Assembly: GCA_021734595.1 (NCBI GenBank)
Contig: JAIPIO010000143.1
Location: 1-10,311 of the forward strand
Direction: 5' to 3'
Source: Kiritimatiellales bacterium
GTDB lineage: Bacteria; Verrucomicrobiota; Kiritimatiellia; Kiritimatiellales; Pontiellaceae
DNA: 10,311 bases
Below, in pieces: positions 1 to 6,299 of this stretch. The translations under genes and the position numbers were made by a program. Numbering within the stretch: the stretch's first letter is position 1; each line of letters opens with the position of its first letter. The notes under the pieces were generated by a model. It searched no databases. It had not been told where the DNA came from and saw nothing but the letters and a program-made list of their open reading frames with translations.

Positions 1-72
1 TTGCTTCAACTCTTCCACCCGCTGCTGGTAATCGAACAGCCCCGCATCCTGGTTGTGTTTTTTGTAATTCAT
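1..72 (-). CDS. IS5-like transposase, N-terminal fragment (runs off window)
   Basis: Read on the minus strand from an ATG at 72-70, the 24 visible codons give MNYKKHNQDAGLFDYQQRVE followed by ELKQ. This resembles the N-terminus of IS5-superfamily DDE transposases, which open with a short polar stretch, a [L/F]F-x6-R-x-E-E-L segment and then the catalytic domain; that domain lies outside the window. The start is followed upstream (73 to about 140) by a short non-coding leader typical of an IS end. The gene points away from the protease gene to its right, and the IS probably truncated that gene. The family is assigned from a very short stretch and could be another IS4/IS5/IS1182-type group. That it is a transposase is likely but not proven. 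Confidence 0.5.
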   Translation of the reverse strand, partial: MNYKKHNQDAGLFDYQQRVEELKQ

Positions 73-140
73 AAGTGCAGGCTATACTTTTCCTGTCTTG
101 AATGCAATCACTGTGTCGGGGTTTTTAGACGCGCCCTGTT
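1..140. mobile_element. End of an insertion sequence (boundary approximate)
   Basis: The region holds the transposase start (72-1, minus strand) and about 65 bases of leader. The outer end is probably near 115-140, where, read on the minus strand, the sequence is GGGCGCGTCTAAAAACCCCG, similar in style to IS5-type termini. Just beyond it the protease reading frame becomes protein-like (from about 141), while inside the element that frame is closed by TAG at 126-128. Only one end is visible, so neither the terminal inverted repeat nor a target duplication can be confirmed. Confidence 0.4.
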
Positions 141-197
141 GCAAAAAAGAATCCTAAAGATTTTTGGACGCAGGCTTCGCCGGTCTCCCAGCAAACG

Positions 198-2297
198 ATG
201 TATTACAGGGTGAATCCCGAAACTATCGAAGTTCCCGTTTTTTACTTTGGTCAAATCGACAAGAAGTCGGGGTGGTCGGTGGGAGCCATTCGGCACGGGG
301 ATGGCTCGTTGAGCGGTCATGTTTTTTCGTCGCGCGGGGAGCATTTCAGATTCATCGGTTTCGGCAGCGGGGGTAAAGGGACCGTAGAGGCGGTGTCGAT
401 GCCGATTGCCTCTGATTTTCAGGCGCGTTGCCTGGGCGGGAACCTGACAAGAGAAGAAATGTATTCATCCAAGTCGACGAAGCCGGATGTTCGCGAATAC
501 GACCTGTTGTTTGACGCTGATTATTCCTTCTATGCCGGCTTCATGAAGAAACAGGCCACCGATGTGCCCAGTTCCAAGCGCGATGTCTATTCGCAACAGG
601 GTGTTTTGAATGAGATGTTTTTGGCGTATATCGAGATTGCCACCGTGAATTTGCGCGACACGCTTATCCTGTGCAGGCTCAAGACGCTAGTATTGCGAAC
701 CGATGAAACAGGCAACCCCTACAACTCTACTGAGGCGCTAAAAAAAAGCCAGGTTGCCATGTGGGGCGAAACCCATTCCAAGGGGATCGTGCTTTCACTT
801 AAGTGGGGTACGGCAAATGCCGGTAGGGGAGCGTTTGCCTGTCAGATCCGCCGGCTGACGACGTCGACGTATTTGCATGAACACGAGCATTGCCTTGGCC
901 CCCAGCACAATATTTCCGGTACGCCCGAGCAGTATGATTTCATGACCGGATGCCATGGCTACAGCATCCGCCGGGTGGCCGCCCCCACGGTGAAGGTTAT
1001 TCGAACAGCGTGCAATGAATCGAACGGATTTCGCCCAATTCCGCCGGTCGAGCTCGGATTGCCGCCCTATGCGGCATTGGATCTGGCATCCGTGCGCCGA
1101 GGCCATAAGGCTCCGCTCCAGATCGATGTGCTGGCAAATGATGCCGTTGCGTCCGGGGAAAAGATAGAGTTGGTCCAGGTGGATCCAAAATCGGTTCGAG
1201 GGCAGCCCGTCCGAATGCGCGGCGAGGAGGTTGAGTATGTTGCACCCGCAAACTGGGTGGGGCTGGATTCATTCTACTACATCATACGCGTCAAGGACCG
1301 GAAATCGGATAGTTGGCTCTATGCAAAAGGGGTGGTGAACGTCGATGTCCATAGCCGCGTCGAGCGTTACCAGGCGGAAGCGGTGTGCGGCAAGAAGCAG
1401 AAGAAAACATCGCCGCCCAGATCCGGCCCCCATGAGGGCGGGTATGCCTTGCTGGATGAAGCCCAACCCGATCCCTTGGCATGGAAGGTGAACATACATA
1501 AAAAAGGATACTATGGACTGAGTATCCGCTATCAGGAAGCCAAGATAAAGAAAGGCAAGGAGCGTGTGGCGGCCGAGTTGGAGTTGGTTGCGGCCGGCCA
1601 GACCATTCGCCTCAAGGCACCCCCGCAGGAAACCGCGCAGTATAATGATACGCAGTGGGGAGCGCTGCAGGTCGCTGGATTCGAGTGGCCACCCGGAAAG
1701 AATAAGGTGGAACTGCGGCTCATCAGCGGAGCCATCCGAATCGACTCGATTGACTTAGAGGAAGGGCTCAACATTCGGATCAGCTTTGAAAAAGGAGAGG
1801 AGCCGCCACTTTCCGAGGCATATTTCTTCGTTGACAAAGGTGCGGCGCATGGCCCGCAACCCAGCTCCGGCGGGATGCTGACGTACGGATGGTCCAAGGC
1901 CAAGACCGGCCTCGTGTCCGATCGTCCCAATGACGGGATGGCTAGAAACCGGCTTCTCGATACCAGTATTCCCATTGGAAAAGATACGTGGTCCATCGAC
2001 CTGCCAAACGGCAAATACCACTTGAGTATTTTTTGCGGCGACAGTTACAATCGCCGGAAACAAATCAACAACCTCCTTGTCAACAATAAGCTGATTTCTG
2101 ACAAGGATGGATCAATCTATGCGGATGCCGTTGGCAAGCCCATCCTTGACCTGCACGGTGAGCAGATCATGGATGCGGTGGACTACTACAGCGGAGTTAT
2201 TCCCGTCAGTAAGGGAAGTATAATAATCGGCCAGGGGCGAGGTGCCAAGGAGCCTTCGCTCTCCTACATTGAAATTTCTCGGCTGCCCGACATTTAA
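198..2297 (+). CDS. Metzincin-type metalloprotease with Ig-like and carbohydrate-binding-like modules, 5'-truncated
   Basis: The zinc signature HExxHxxGxxH is complete: H227, E228, H231, G234 and H237 in HEHEHCLGPQH. A candidate Met-turn follows at M249 (YDFMTG), so this is a metzincin-clan peptidase in which Glu228 would act as general base. After the catalytic part come an Ig-like/cadherin-like module (about 285-385, with LQIDVLANDA and DSFYYIIRV), a CBM6/35-like beta-sandwich (about 387-520, from VERYQAEAV to IDSIDLEEG) and a second galactose-binding- or malectin-like module (about 540-697). Such proteins are normally exported, but no signal peptide is present. The ATG at 198 has no Shine-Dalgarno, and the frame stays open and protein-like upstream (KDFWTQASPVSQQ) until a TAG at 126-128 inside the IS end. 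I infer that the IS removed the promoter, signal peptide and pro-region. If so it is a pseudogene unless the IS supplies expression. The metzincin call is good; the C-terminal module families are approximate. Confidence 0.7.
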   Translation: MYYRVNPETIEVPVFYFGQIDKKSGWSVGAIRHGDGSLSGHVFSSRGEHFRFIGFGSGGKGTVEAVSMPIASDFQARCLGGNLTREEMYSSKSTKPDVREYDLLFDADYSFYAGFMKKQATDVPSSKRDVYSQQGVLNEMFLAYIEIATVNLRDTLILCRLKTLVLRTDETGNPYNSTEALKKSQVAMWGETHSKGIVLSLKWGTANAGRGAFACQIRRLTTSTYLHEHEHCLGPQHNISGTPEQYDFMTGCHGYSIRRVAAPTVKVIRTACNESNGFRPIPPVELGLPPYAALDLASVRRGHKAPLQIDVLANDAVASGEKIELVQVDPKSVRGQPVRMRGEEVEYVAPANWVGLDSFYYIIRVKDRKSDSWLYAKGVVNVDVHSRVERYQAEAVCGKKQKKTSPPRSGPHEGGYALLDEAQPDPLAWKVNIHKKGYYGLSIRYQEAKIKKGKERVAAELELVAAGQTIRLKAPPQETAQYNDTQWGALQVAGFEWPPGKNKVELRLISGAIRIDSIDLEEGLNIRISFEKGEEPPLSEAYFFVDKGAAHGPQPSSGGMLTYGWSKAKTGLVSDRPNDGMARNRLLDTSIPIGKDTWSIDLPNGKYHLSIFCGDSYNRRKQINNLLVNNKLISDKDGSIYADAVGKPILDLHGEQIMDAVDYYSGVIPVSKGSIIIGQGRGAKEPSLSYIEISRLPDI

Positions 2298-2422
2298 AAC
2301 CATAGGAGCCTTGTAATCCGATAAAGCATTCGGAATAGACATGCCTGATTCTGCCCCGCTTTGTCGGTCTGTATTTAATTTCAATTGACAACCAGCCGCG
2401 ACTTAACGAAAACCTAACCATT

Positions 2423-2974
2423 ATGAGTTTAAAAATATGCAAATACGGAAACCCGGTGCTCCGCAAGAAAGCGTCACCGATTGAGAAAGTTACGGATGAA
2501 ATACGCGTGCTGGCCGACGAAATGCTGCAGGCGATGTACGAAGGTCGCGGTGTCGGTTTGGCGGCGGAACAGGTGGGGCGCTCGGAAGCGATCTGTGTGA
2601 TTGACATTCCGGCGCAAAGCGACTGCAACGAACAAGGCGACCGCGACAATCCGGATGTAGGGATGCCGCTGGTGCTCATCAATCCGGAAATTACCGACAG
2701 GTCTGAAGAAGCTGAAATCCGGGAGGAAGGCTGCCTCAGTTTCCCGGAAATTTACGCAAATGTGGTGCGGGCATACGAAGTGGATGTAAAATTTCTGGAC
2801 CGTGACGGCAATGAACAAAACATCCATACCAAGGGGCTGCTGGCGCGCGCGATCCAACACGAGCTCGACCATCTGGACGCCATCCTGCTCGTCGACCGCA
2901 TGTCGCCCGTCAAAAAGGTTGCGCTCTCCGGCAAACTCAAGCGGCTCTCCAAAAAAACGAAACAATCCCTCTGA
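2423..2974 (+). CDS. def: Peptide deformylase
   Basis: Cytoplasmic metalloenzyme that removes the formyl group from the N-terminal methionine of nascent proteins. All three family motifs are present in order: motif I GVGLAAEQVG (43-52), motif II EGCLS (102-106) with metal ligand Cys104, and motif III QHELDH (145-150) with ligands His146 and His150 and catalytic Glu147. The 183-residue length fits bacterial deformylases. The N-terminus KICKYGNPVLRKKASPI is the usual start of the fold, which supports the ATG at 2423. No clear Shine-Dalgarno precedes it. The usual partner gene fmt is not beside it; the neighbours are an N-acetylglutamate synthase-like gene and a protease. A segment rich in acidic residues (about 65-80, between motifs I and II) is a common insertion site in the family. 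A large hairpin begins six bases after the stop codon. Confidence 0.95.
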   Translation: MSLKICKYGNPVLRKKASPIEKVTDEIRVLADEMLQAMYEGRGVGLAAEQVGRSEAICVIDIPAQSDCNEQGDRDNPDVGMPLVLINPEITDRSEEAEIREEGCLSFPEIYANVVRAYEVDVKFLDRDGNEQNIHTKGLLARAIQHELDHLDAILLVDRMSPVKKVALSGKLKRLSKKTKQSL

Positions 2975-2979
2975 TATAA

Positions 2980-3050
2980 ACCACGGAATTCACTGAAAAC
3001 ACGGAACAGCGCGGAAGAATTATTTCCGTGTATTTCGTGTATTCCGTGGT
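2980..3050. repeat. Long imperfect inverted repeat between def and the next gene
   Basis: The outer arms ACCACGGAAT (2980-2989) and ATTCCGTGGT (3041-3050) are perfect complements, and inner arms ACACGGAA (2999-3006) and TTCCGTGT (3024-3031) pair inside them. The transcript would fold into an extended hairpin occupying most of the 87-base gap. There is no T-tract directly after the stem, so it is not a classic intrinsic terminator. The motif CCACGGAATTCAC with ACACGGAA looks like a dispersed intergenic repeat. It may end def transcription or shield the mRNA 3' end. Confidence 0.7.
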
Positions 3051-3061
3051 AGATTTTATCC

Positions 3062-4147
3062 GTGATTACGTTGAATAAAACAATACGACTTTTTCTGGAC
3101 AGCATCGGACGGCGGGATGAATACGAGTTTTATCTCACGAAGTTCCATGCCGCCCACGCCGCGTGTTTTGCGTTGCTGTGCCCCGACCTGGAAAGCGTCG
3201 AAACCGGGGCGGAGGTATTGGCGTTCGATCTCCATTTCCTGATGCGGCTTGAACTCGTGCCGGCCATTCTGCTGTGCGGAGCAGATTCCGAACGGATGCA
3301 ACGGGCACTGGCGAAGGAGCCGATCTTCAGTTTCCAATCATTGGAAACCGGTGCCGGGGCGGCTGAATTTATCCGGCAGTCGAAGGAAACGGAAAAAGTT
3401 CCCGTGCTGGTGGCGGAAAGCGAGCTGTCCGAAACCCTGCTTGAACTCCTGCCCGATGTCGCCAAGCGTATCCATTTTATTCGTGCGGCGGGTGGGTTGA
3501 AAAACGCGGACGGCGAGCCGCTCTCCTACATCAATACGCATCGGGAAAACTTCCAGCCCCTGGAAAAACTGGAGCTGGATTTTCCAGCCCTTGGAAAGAT
3601 GCTGATCGATGCATGTCCCGGCGTTCACGTTTCCGTTACCTCGCCGATCAACCTGCTGCAGGAAATCTTTACGGTCAAAGGATCCGGGACCGTTTTCCGC
3701 AAGGGGAGCGTGATCAACCATTTTCAGGGAATGGAAAATGTGGATCGCCAGCGGTTGGTGGAACTGATGGAAGCGAGCTTTGGCAGGAAGCTGGCCGCTG
3801 TCTCCGCACTGGATGCGGCGTGTGATTTTTTTATCGAGCAGGAATACCGCGGCGCGGTGCTGCTGGAGCCGCACCCGGCGGGGCTCTATCTATCCAAGTT
3901 CGCCGTCGGCAAAGAGGCGCGCGGCGAAGGCGTTGGTGTCGAGCTGTGGCGAGAGGTCTGCCGTGCGCACGATTGCTTTTTCTGGCGCTCCAACATCAAC
4001 AATCCCTTCAACCAGTGGTACGACAAGCAGGCCGACGGTCGTCACGCCGCCGGCAAGTGGCAGATCTTCTGGCGCGGCGTAAAAGCTGAGTCCATCTCCG
4101 ACATCATTGAATACTGCTGTACACGCGACGAAGATTTTATTTCCTGA
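3062..4147 (+). CDS. N-acetylglutamate synthase-like protein (kinase-like domain plus NAT acetyltransferase domain)
   Basis: Likely makes N-acetylglutamate from acetyl-CoA and glutamate, the first step of arginine synthesis. The C-terminal third matches the NAT (GNAT-fold) domain of the vertebrate/Xanthomonas-type NAGS family: YLSKFAV (276-282), the acetyl-CoA loop EARGEGVG (285-292), and FFWRSNINNPFNQWYDKQAD (306-325) with its conserved WRS, NNP and WY. The preceding region (about 30-200) is a divergent amino-acid-kinase-like domain ending in VSVTSPINLLQEIFTVKGSG, as in NAGS proteins. It lacks a recognisable glycine-rich lysine motif for phosphoryl transfer, so kinase activity is not expected and the domain may sense arginine (inference). 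The start is GTG at 3062; an in-frame TAG lies four codons upstream and there is no Shine-Dalgarno. The sulfatase follows after 21 bases. The gene carries three clear palindromes and one degenerate copy. The symbol argA would be functional rather than orthology-based, so it is left blank. Confidence 0.75.
   Translation: MITLNKTIRLFLDSIGRRDEYEFYLTKFHAAHAACFALLCPDLESVETGAEVLAFDLHFLMRLELVPAILLCGADSERMQRALAKEPIFSFQSLETGAGAAEFIRQSKETEKVPVLVAESELSETLLELLPDVAKRIHFIRAAGGLKNADGEPLSYINTHRENFQPLEKLELDFPALGKMLIDACPGVHVSVTSPINLLQEIFTVKGSGTVFRKGSVINHFQGMENVDRQRLVELMEASFGRKLAAVSALDAACDFFIEQEYRGAVLLEPHPAGLYLSKFAVGKEARGEGVGVELWREVCRAHDCFFWRSNINNPFNQWYDKQADGRHAAGKWQIFWRGVKAESISDIIEYCCTRDEDFIS
3331..3347. repeat. 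Intragenic palindrome, copy 1
   Basis: TTTCCAAT-C-ATTGGAAA is a perfect 8-bp-arm palindrome about one central base. It is translated in frame A (F-Q-S-L-E) within the acetylglutamate synthase-like gene. Confidence 0.8.
3551..3565. repeat. Intragenic palindrome, copy 2
   Basis: TTCCAG-CCC-CTGGAA has 6-bp perfect arms. It is translated in frame A (F-Q-P-L-E-K). Its centre lies 31 bases before that of the next copy. Confidence 0.75.
3581..3597. repeat. Intragenic palindrome, copy 3
   Basis: TTTCCA-GCCCT-TGGAAA has 6-bp arms. It is almost the same sequence as copy 2 but is read in a different frame (F-P-A-L-G-K). Confidence 0.75.
3721..3738. repeat. Degenerate copy of the intragenic palindrome
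   Basis: TTTTCAGGGAATGGAAAA keeps the outer TTTTC and GGAAAA and the frame-A peptide F-Q-G-M-E, but the arms no longer pair fully. It could be a decayed copy or chance. Confidence 0.4.
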
Positions 4148-4154
4148 ATCTGTC

Positions 4155-4160
4155 GGGAGG
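4155..4160 (+). promoter_or_regulatory. Shine-Dalgarno of the sulfatase gene
   Basis: GGGAGG lies eight bases before the ATG at 4169, inside the 21-base gap after the acetylglutamate synthase-like gene. It is the strongest ribosome binding site in the left half of the window and fixes the sulfatase start. Confidence 0.8.
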
Positions 4161-4168
4161 AACACCTA

Positions 4169-5620
4169 ATGAAGCGACGTAATTTTTTGCACATGATAAT
4201 GGCGGATGCGGCTTTTCCAATCATTGGAAAAGCGGCGAAGATCGGGCGGAACGTGCTGCTCATCTGCATCGATGACATCCGCCCGGTGATGGGGTGCTAT
4301 GGCGGAGCGGCCAAGACGCCGAATTTCGACGCGTTCGCCAAATCAGGTGCAATGTTTACGCGGCACTATATCCAGTATCCCGTCTGCGGTCCGTCGCGTT
4401 CGTCGATGTTGAGCGGCCGGCGACCGGATTCGACCGGTATTTATGGGAACAACGGCACCTATGCGGTCTCCAAACAGCCGGACACGCACCCGACCCTGCC
4501 GCAGCTTTTCTTGGACAATGGATACACGACGCTGAGCTTCGGCAAGGTCTATCACAGCAAGGGCCGGGGCAAGGGCTTTGGCTGGAGCGAGGATCCGTGG
4601 AAGCTCGACTGGACCTGCTATGTGAACCATACGTATGACCCCACGGGAAAAACCAAGGGGAGAAAGAACCTCCCTTGGCGACCCGCCTACGAAATCTACG
4701 ATGGTGCCGATTCGCTGCACAACGATTTCCAGACCGCGGAAAAAGTTATCCAGGCATTGGAAAAACACAAAGACGAACCCTTCTTCATCGCGGGTGGATT
4801 CTACAAGCCGCACCTGCCGTTCGTCGCGCCAAAGAGATACTGGGATCTCTATACCGATGCCGAGATAAAAAAGATCGATCCGGCCAGCCTGCCGAAGAAT
4901 GCGGCGGACTTTGCATACAAGTGGGCCGAAATCGCTTCCTACGGCGATCCGGAGGGCCATCTGTTTTCCGGCGACAACGGGGTGGATGATCAGAATGCAA
5001 AAAACATGATCCACGCCTACTATGCCTGCGTCAGCTTTATCGACGCGCAGCTGGGGCGGATTTTCCAGGCATTGGAAAAACATAAACTGACGGACAGCAC
5101 CGCGGTGGTTATCTGGGGCGACCACGGATTCCATCTCGGAGACCACGGGCGCTGGGCGAAACATACGCAGTTTGAGCAGTCGATGCGCTCACCACTGATG
5201 GCGCGCTTCCCGGGGCAGCAGAAAATAATTGGCGAAACCCGCGCGATTGTCGAGTCGATCGACATCTACCCGACGCTGTGCGATTTTGCCGGTCTGAAGA
5301 CGCCGGACTTTGTGGAAGGCCAAAGTTTCATGTCCGTGGTGGAGGGCCGATCCAACGGCAAGCAGGCCGCCTTTAGCCAGATCCAGCCGGTCGGCAAGCC
5401 GGAGAGCCGCATGATGGCCTACTCCGTCCGCACCAAGGATTTTCGCTACGTCGAGTGGCGCGACACAAGTAAAGGCTATGAGTTGTTATACACCGAGCTT
5501 TATGACCACCGCAATGATCCGGAGGAAACCGTCAGCATCATCGGAAACCCCGAGTATGCCGGTGTGATCAAGGCGCACGCCAAGCTGGTGGAGGAAAACT
5601 ACGGGAGCTTGAAACAGTGA
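4169..5620 (+). CDS. Type I formylglycine sulfatase, iduronate-2-sulfatase-like (S1_7-type)
   Basis: Hydrolyses sulfate esters, probably on a sulfated glycan. The metal ligands D35-D36 (LLICIDDIRP) and the signature CGPSR (73-77) are present; C73 is the residue converted to formylglycine. D318-H319 (WGDHGFHLGDHG) and K331-H332 (AKHTQFEQS) complete the active site. The order NVLLICIDD, GCYG, TPNFD, YPVCGPSR, SGRRPDS, GKVYHS, KPHLPF and WGDHGFHLG follows human iduronate-2-sulfatase closely, and 483 residues is normal. The N-terminus MKRRNFLHMIMADAAF resembles a twin-arginine signal (RRxFL), but the hydrophobic part is short and is occupied by a 23-bp palindrome at 4211-4233, so export is uncertain. 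Two internal FQALEK/IQALEK-type segments fall on palindrome-like sequences. A formylglycine-generating enzyme must be encoded elsewhere. The final 23 bases or so are repeated at 9507-9529. Substrate cannot be read from the sequence. Confidence 0.92.
   Translation: MKRRNFLHMIMADAAFPIIGKAAKIGRNVLLICIDDIRPVMGCYGGAAKTPNFDAFAKSGAMFTRHYIQYPVCGPSRSSMLSGRRPDSTGIYGNNGTYAVSKQPDTHPTLPQLFLDNGYTTLSFGKVYHSKGRGKGFGWSEDPWKLDWTCYVNHTYDPTGKTKGRKNLPWRPAYEIYDGADSLHNDFQTAEKVIQALEKHKDEPFFIAGGFYKPHLPFVAPKRYWDLYTDAEIKKIDPASLPKNAADFAYKWAEIASYGDPEGHLFSGDNGVDDQNAKNMIHAYYACVSFIDAQLGRIFQALEKHKLTDSTAVVIWGDHGFHLGDHGRWAKHTQFEQSMRSPLMARFPGQQKIIGETRAIVESIDIYPTLCDFAGLKTPDFVEGQSFMSVVEGRSNGKQAAFSQIQPVGKPESRMMAYSVRTKDFRYVEWRDTSKGYELLYTELYDHRNDPEETVSIIGNPEYAGVIKAHAKLVEENYGSLKQ
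4211..4233. repeat. Intragenic palindrome, copy 4 (longest)
   Basis: The arms GCTTTTCCAAT (4211-4221) and ATTGGAAAAGC (4223-4233) pair perfectly around a single C. It lies 42 bases after the sulfatase start codon, in the signal-peptide region, and is read in frame B (F-P-I-I-G-K). A hairpin this close to the start could affect translation. Confidence 0.85.
4749..4771. repeat. Partial palindrome and direct repeat, copy 5
   Basis: TCCA-GGCAT-TGGA keeps only 4-bp arms; the left flank has changed from TT to TA. Including the downstream AAAACACAAA it is a 23-base direct repeat of 5064-5086 with one mismatch. Both copies encode QALEKHK in frame A. Confidence 0.6.
5061..5079. repeat. Intragenic palindrome, copy 6
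   Basis: TTTTCCA-GGCAT-TGGAAAA has 7-bp perfect arms with a 5-base loop. It is translated in frame A (F-Q-A-L-E-K) just before the sulfatase WGDHG motif. Confidence 0.85.
5592..5614 (+). repeat. Left copy of a 23-bp direct repeat bracketing the island
   Basis: This stretch codes for the end of the sulfatase (E-N-Y-G-S-L-K). It recurs at 9507-9529 with one mismatch (C to T). Everything between the copies is mobile-element sequence or an A+T-rich cargo gene. Confidence 0.75.
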
Positions 5621-5651
5621 TGAGGAGATATGAGTTGCAAGAGACTAAAAC

Positions 5652-5790
5652 CATTAATTTATAGGACTGACCCCTTCGCCTGACCCCTTCGCCCCTTCGC
5701 CCTTCGCTGACCCCTTCGCCCCTTCGCTTTATAGGACTGACCCCTTCGCCCTTCGCCCCTTCGCTGACCCCTTCGCTGACCCCTTCGCCC
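5652..5790 (-). repeat. Array of truncated REP-element ends, left-pointing
   Basis: The array opens with CATTAATTTATAGGACTGAC (5652-5671), identical to the right terminal repeat of the transposase element at 9475-9494. It continues as a jumble of CTGACCCCTTCGC and CCCTTCGC words. I count eleven CTTCGC words, at 5674, 5687, 5695, 5702, 5714, 5722, 5744, 5751, 5759, 5771 and 5783, plus a second longer unit with TTTATAGGACTGAC at 5728-5741. On the minus strand every unit starts with GCGAAGG and is cut off at a variable length. This is the mirror image of the array at 8044-8221. Confidence 0.75.
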
Positions 5791-5978
5791 AATCAGCACT
5801 AGGCCTAAAAGTGAAGGGTACAGGATTTGTATGTACTCCTGCGGATGGTGTCTCCTGCAAGCCGTATTGATAATCTGATTATCGAAAATCTCGAGGATAG
5901 GTGAGTCTTAAGAATTCCCGCACATTTTGCTGTCGTTATTCCTGTCCTAATCGCCAGATAATGAGAGCTTAAAAAAGA
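5791..5978. other. Non-coding stretch, no gene seen
   Basis: No reading frame here looks protein-like. The only structure found is a short palindrome GATAAT-CTG-ATTATC at 5869-5883, operator-like in size but without a recognisable family or nearby promoter. Confidence 0.5.
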
Positions 5979-6239
5979 GGAAACAGGGTAACACGCTACG
6001 CGGTTTTGCCTCCGGAGGGTTTCCTGGTTTGGGATCAAAACGCTGCCGCGAGGCTGGAGGGTTAGTAGTCGAGAAGCTATTCATGGCGCATATCGGATAA
6101 TGGCTCGGCGTAGTTGGCACGCTCTCAGCTATGGTTGGCCCGTAGGTTGATTTCATCAAGGAAGCGCAATCACCAGCTTCTCGGTTATAATACGACTTGC
6201 CTGCTGTGGCCGACCCGCGTAGCATGTTACCCGGTTTCC
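5979..6239. mobile_element. MITE-like element or structured RNA with 25-bp terminal inverted repeats
   Basis: The left end (5979-6003, beginning GGAAACAGGGTAACAC and ending GCTACGCGG) is the reverse complement of the right end (6215-6239, CCGCGTAGC ... ACCCGGTTTCC) with two mismatches in 25. A second nested pair lies inside, CGAGAAGCT (6070-6078) and AGCTTCTCG (6175-6183). The element is about 261 bp and has no convincing gene. No clear target-site duplication is visible. It is either a non-autonomous miniature transposon or a large foldable non-coding RNA gene. It sits about 60 bases upstream of the hydrolase-like gene and may carry or influence its promoter. Confidence 0.6.
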
Positions 6240-6289
6240 CAACAAAAATCGCTCATAATTAATGGGACTTTACACCTGTGATCCATCTC

Positions 6290-6294
6290 AGGAG
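6290..6294 (+). promoter_or_regulatory. Shine-Dalgarno of the hydrolase-like gene
   Basis: AGGAG is followed by a run of A. It is 5 bases before the ATG at 6300 and 8 bases before the second ATG at 6303. The second spacing is the more usual, so translation may begin at either. Confidence 0.7.
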
Positions 6295-6299
6295 AAAAA

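Noticed and set aside
2385..2390. TTGACA as a -35 box for the deformylase gene
   Set aside because: At 16-18 bases downstream the sequence (GAAAAC region) does not resemble a -10 box.
3338..3874. Long minus-strand frames opposite the acetylglutamate synthase-like, deformylase and sulfatase genes
   Set aside because: They are antisense shadows of high-GC coding sequence, with no recognisable domains, while the plus-strand products show full family motifs.
4726..4742. TTTCC-N7-GGAAA as another palindrome copy
   Set aside because: The loop is too long, the internal CA and TG of the family are not paired and the match is weak.
5652..5790. CRISPR-like array
   Set aside because: There are no spacers of constant length; units are variable truncations of one sequence, and no cas genes are present. 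The same applies to 8044-8221.
5568..5792. Minus-strand open frame with repeated GEGVSEG
   Set aside because: The frame is produced entirely by the CTGACCCCTTCGC array and has no independent coding evidence.
6186..6191. Perfect TATAAT as a -10 box for the hydrolase-like gene
   Set aside because: No -35-like sequence lies 16-18 bases upstream, and the hexamer sits inside the MITE-like element. It is possible but unsupported.
5947..6225. Minus-strand open frame of 92 codons beginning MLRGSATAGKSYYN
   Set aside because: It lies almost wholly within the inverted-repeat element, has no ribosome binding site and a composition rich in Pro and Ser with no recognisable domain. It is best seen as a by-product of the element.
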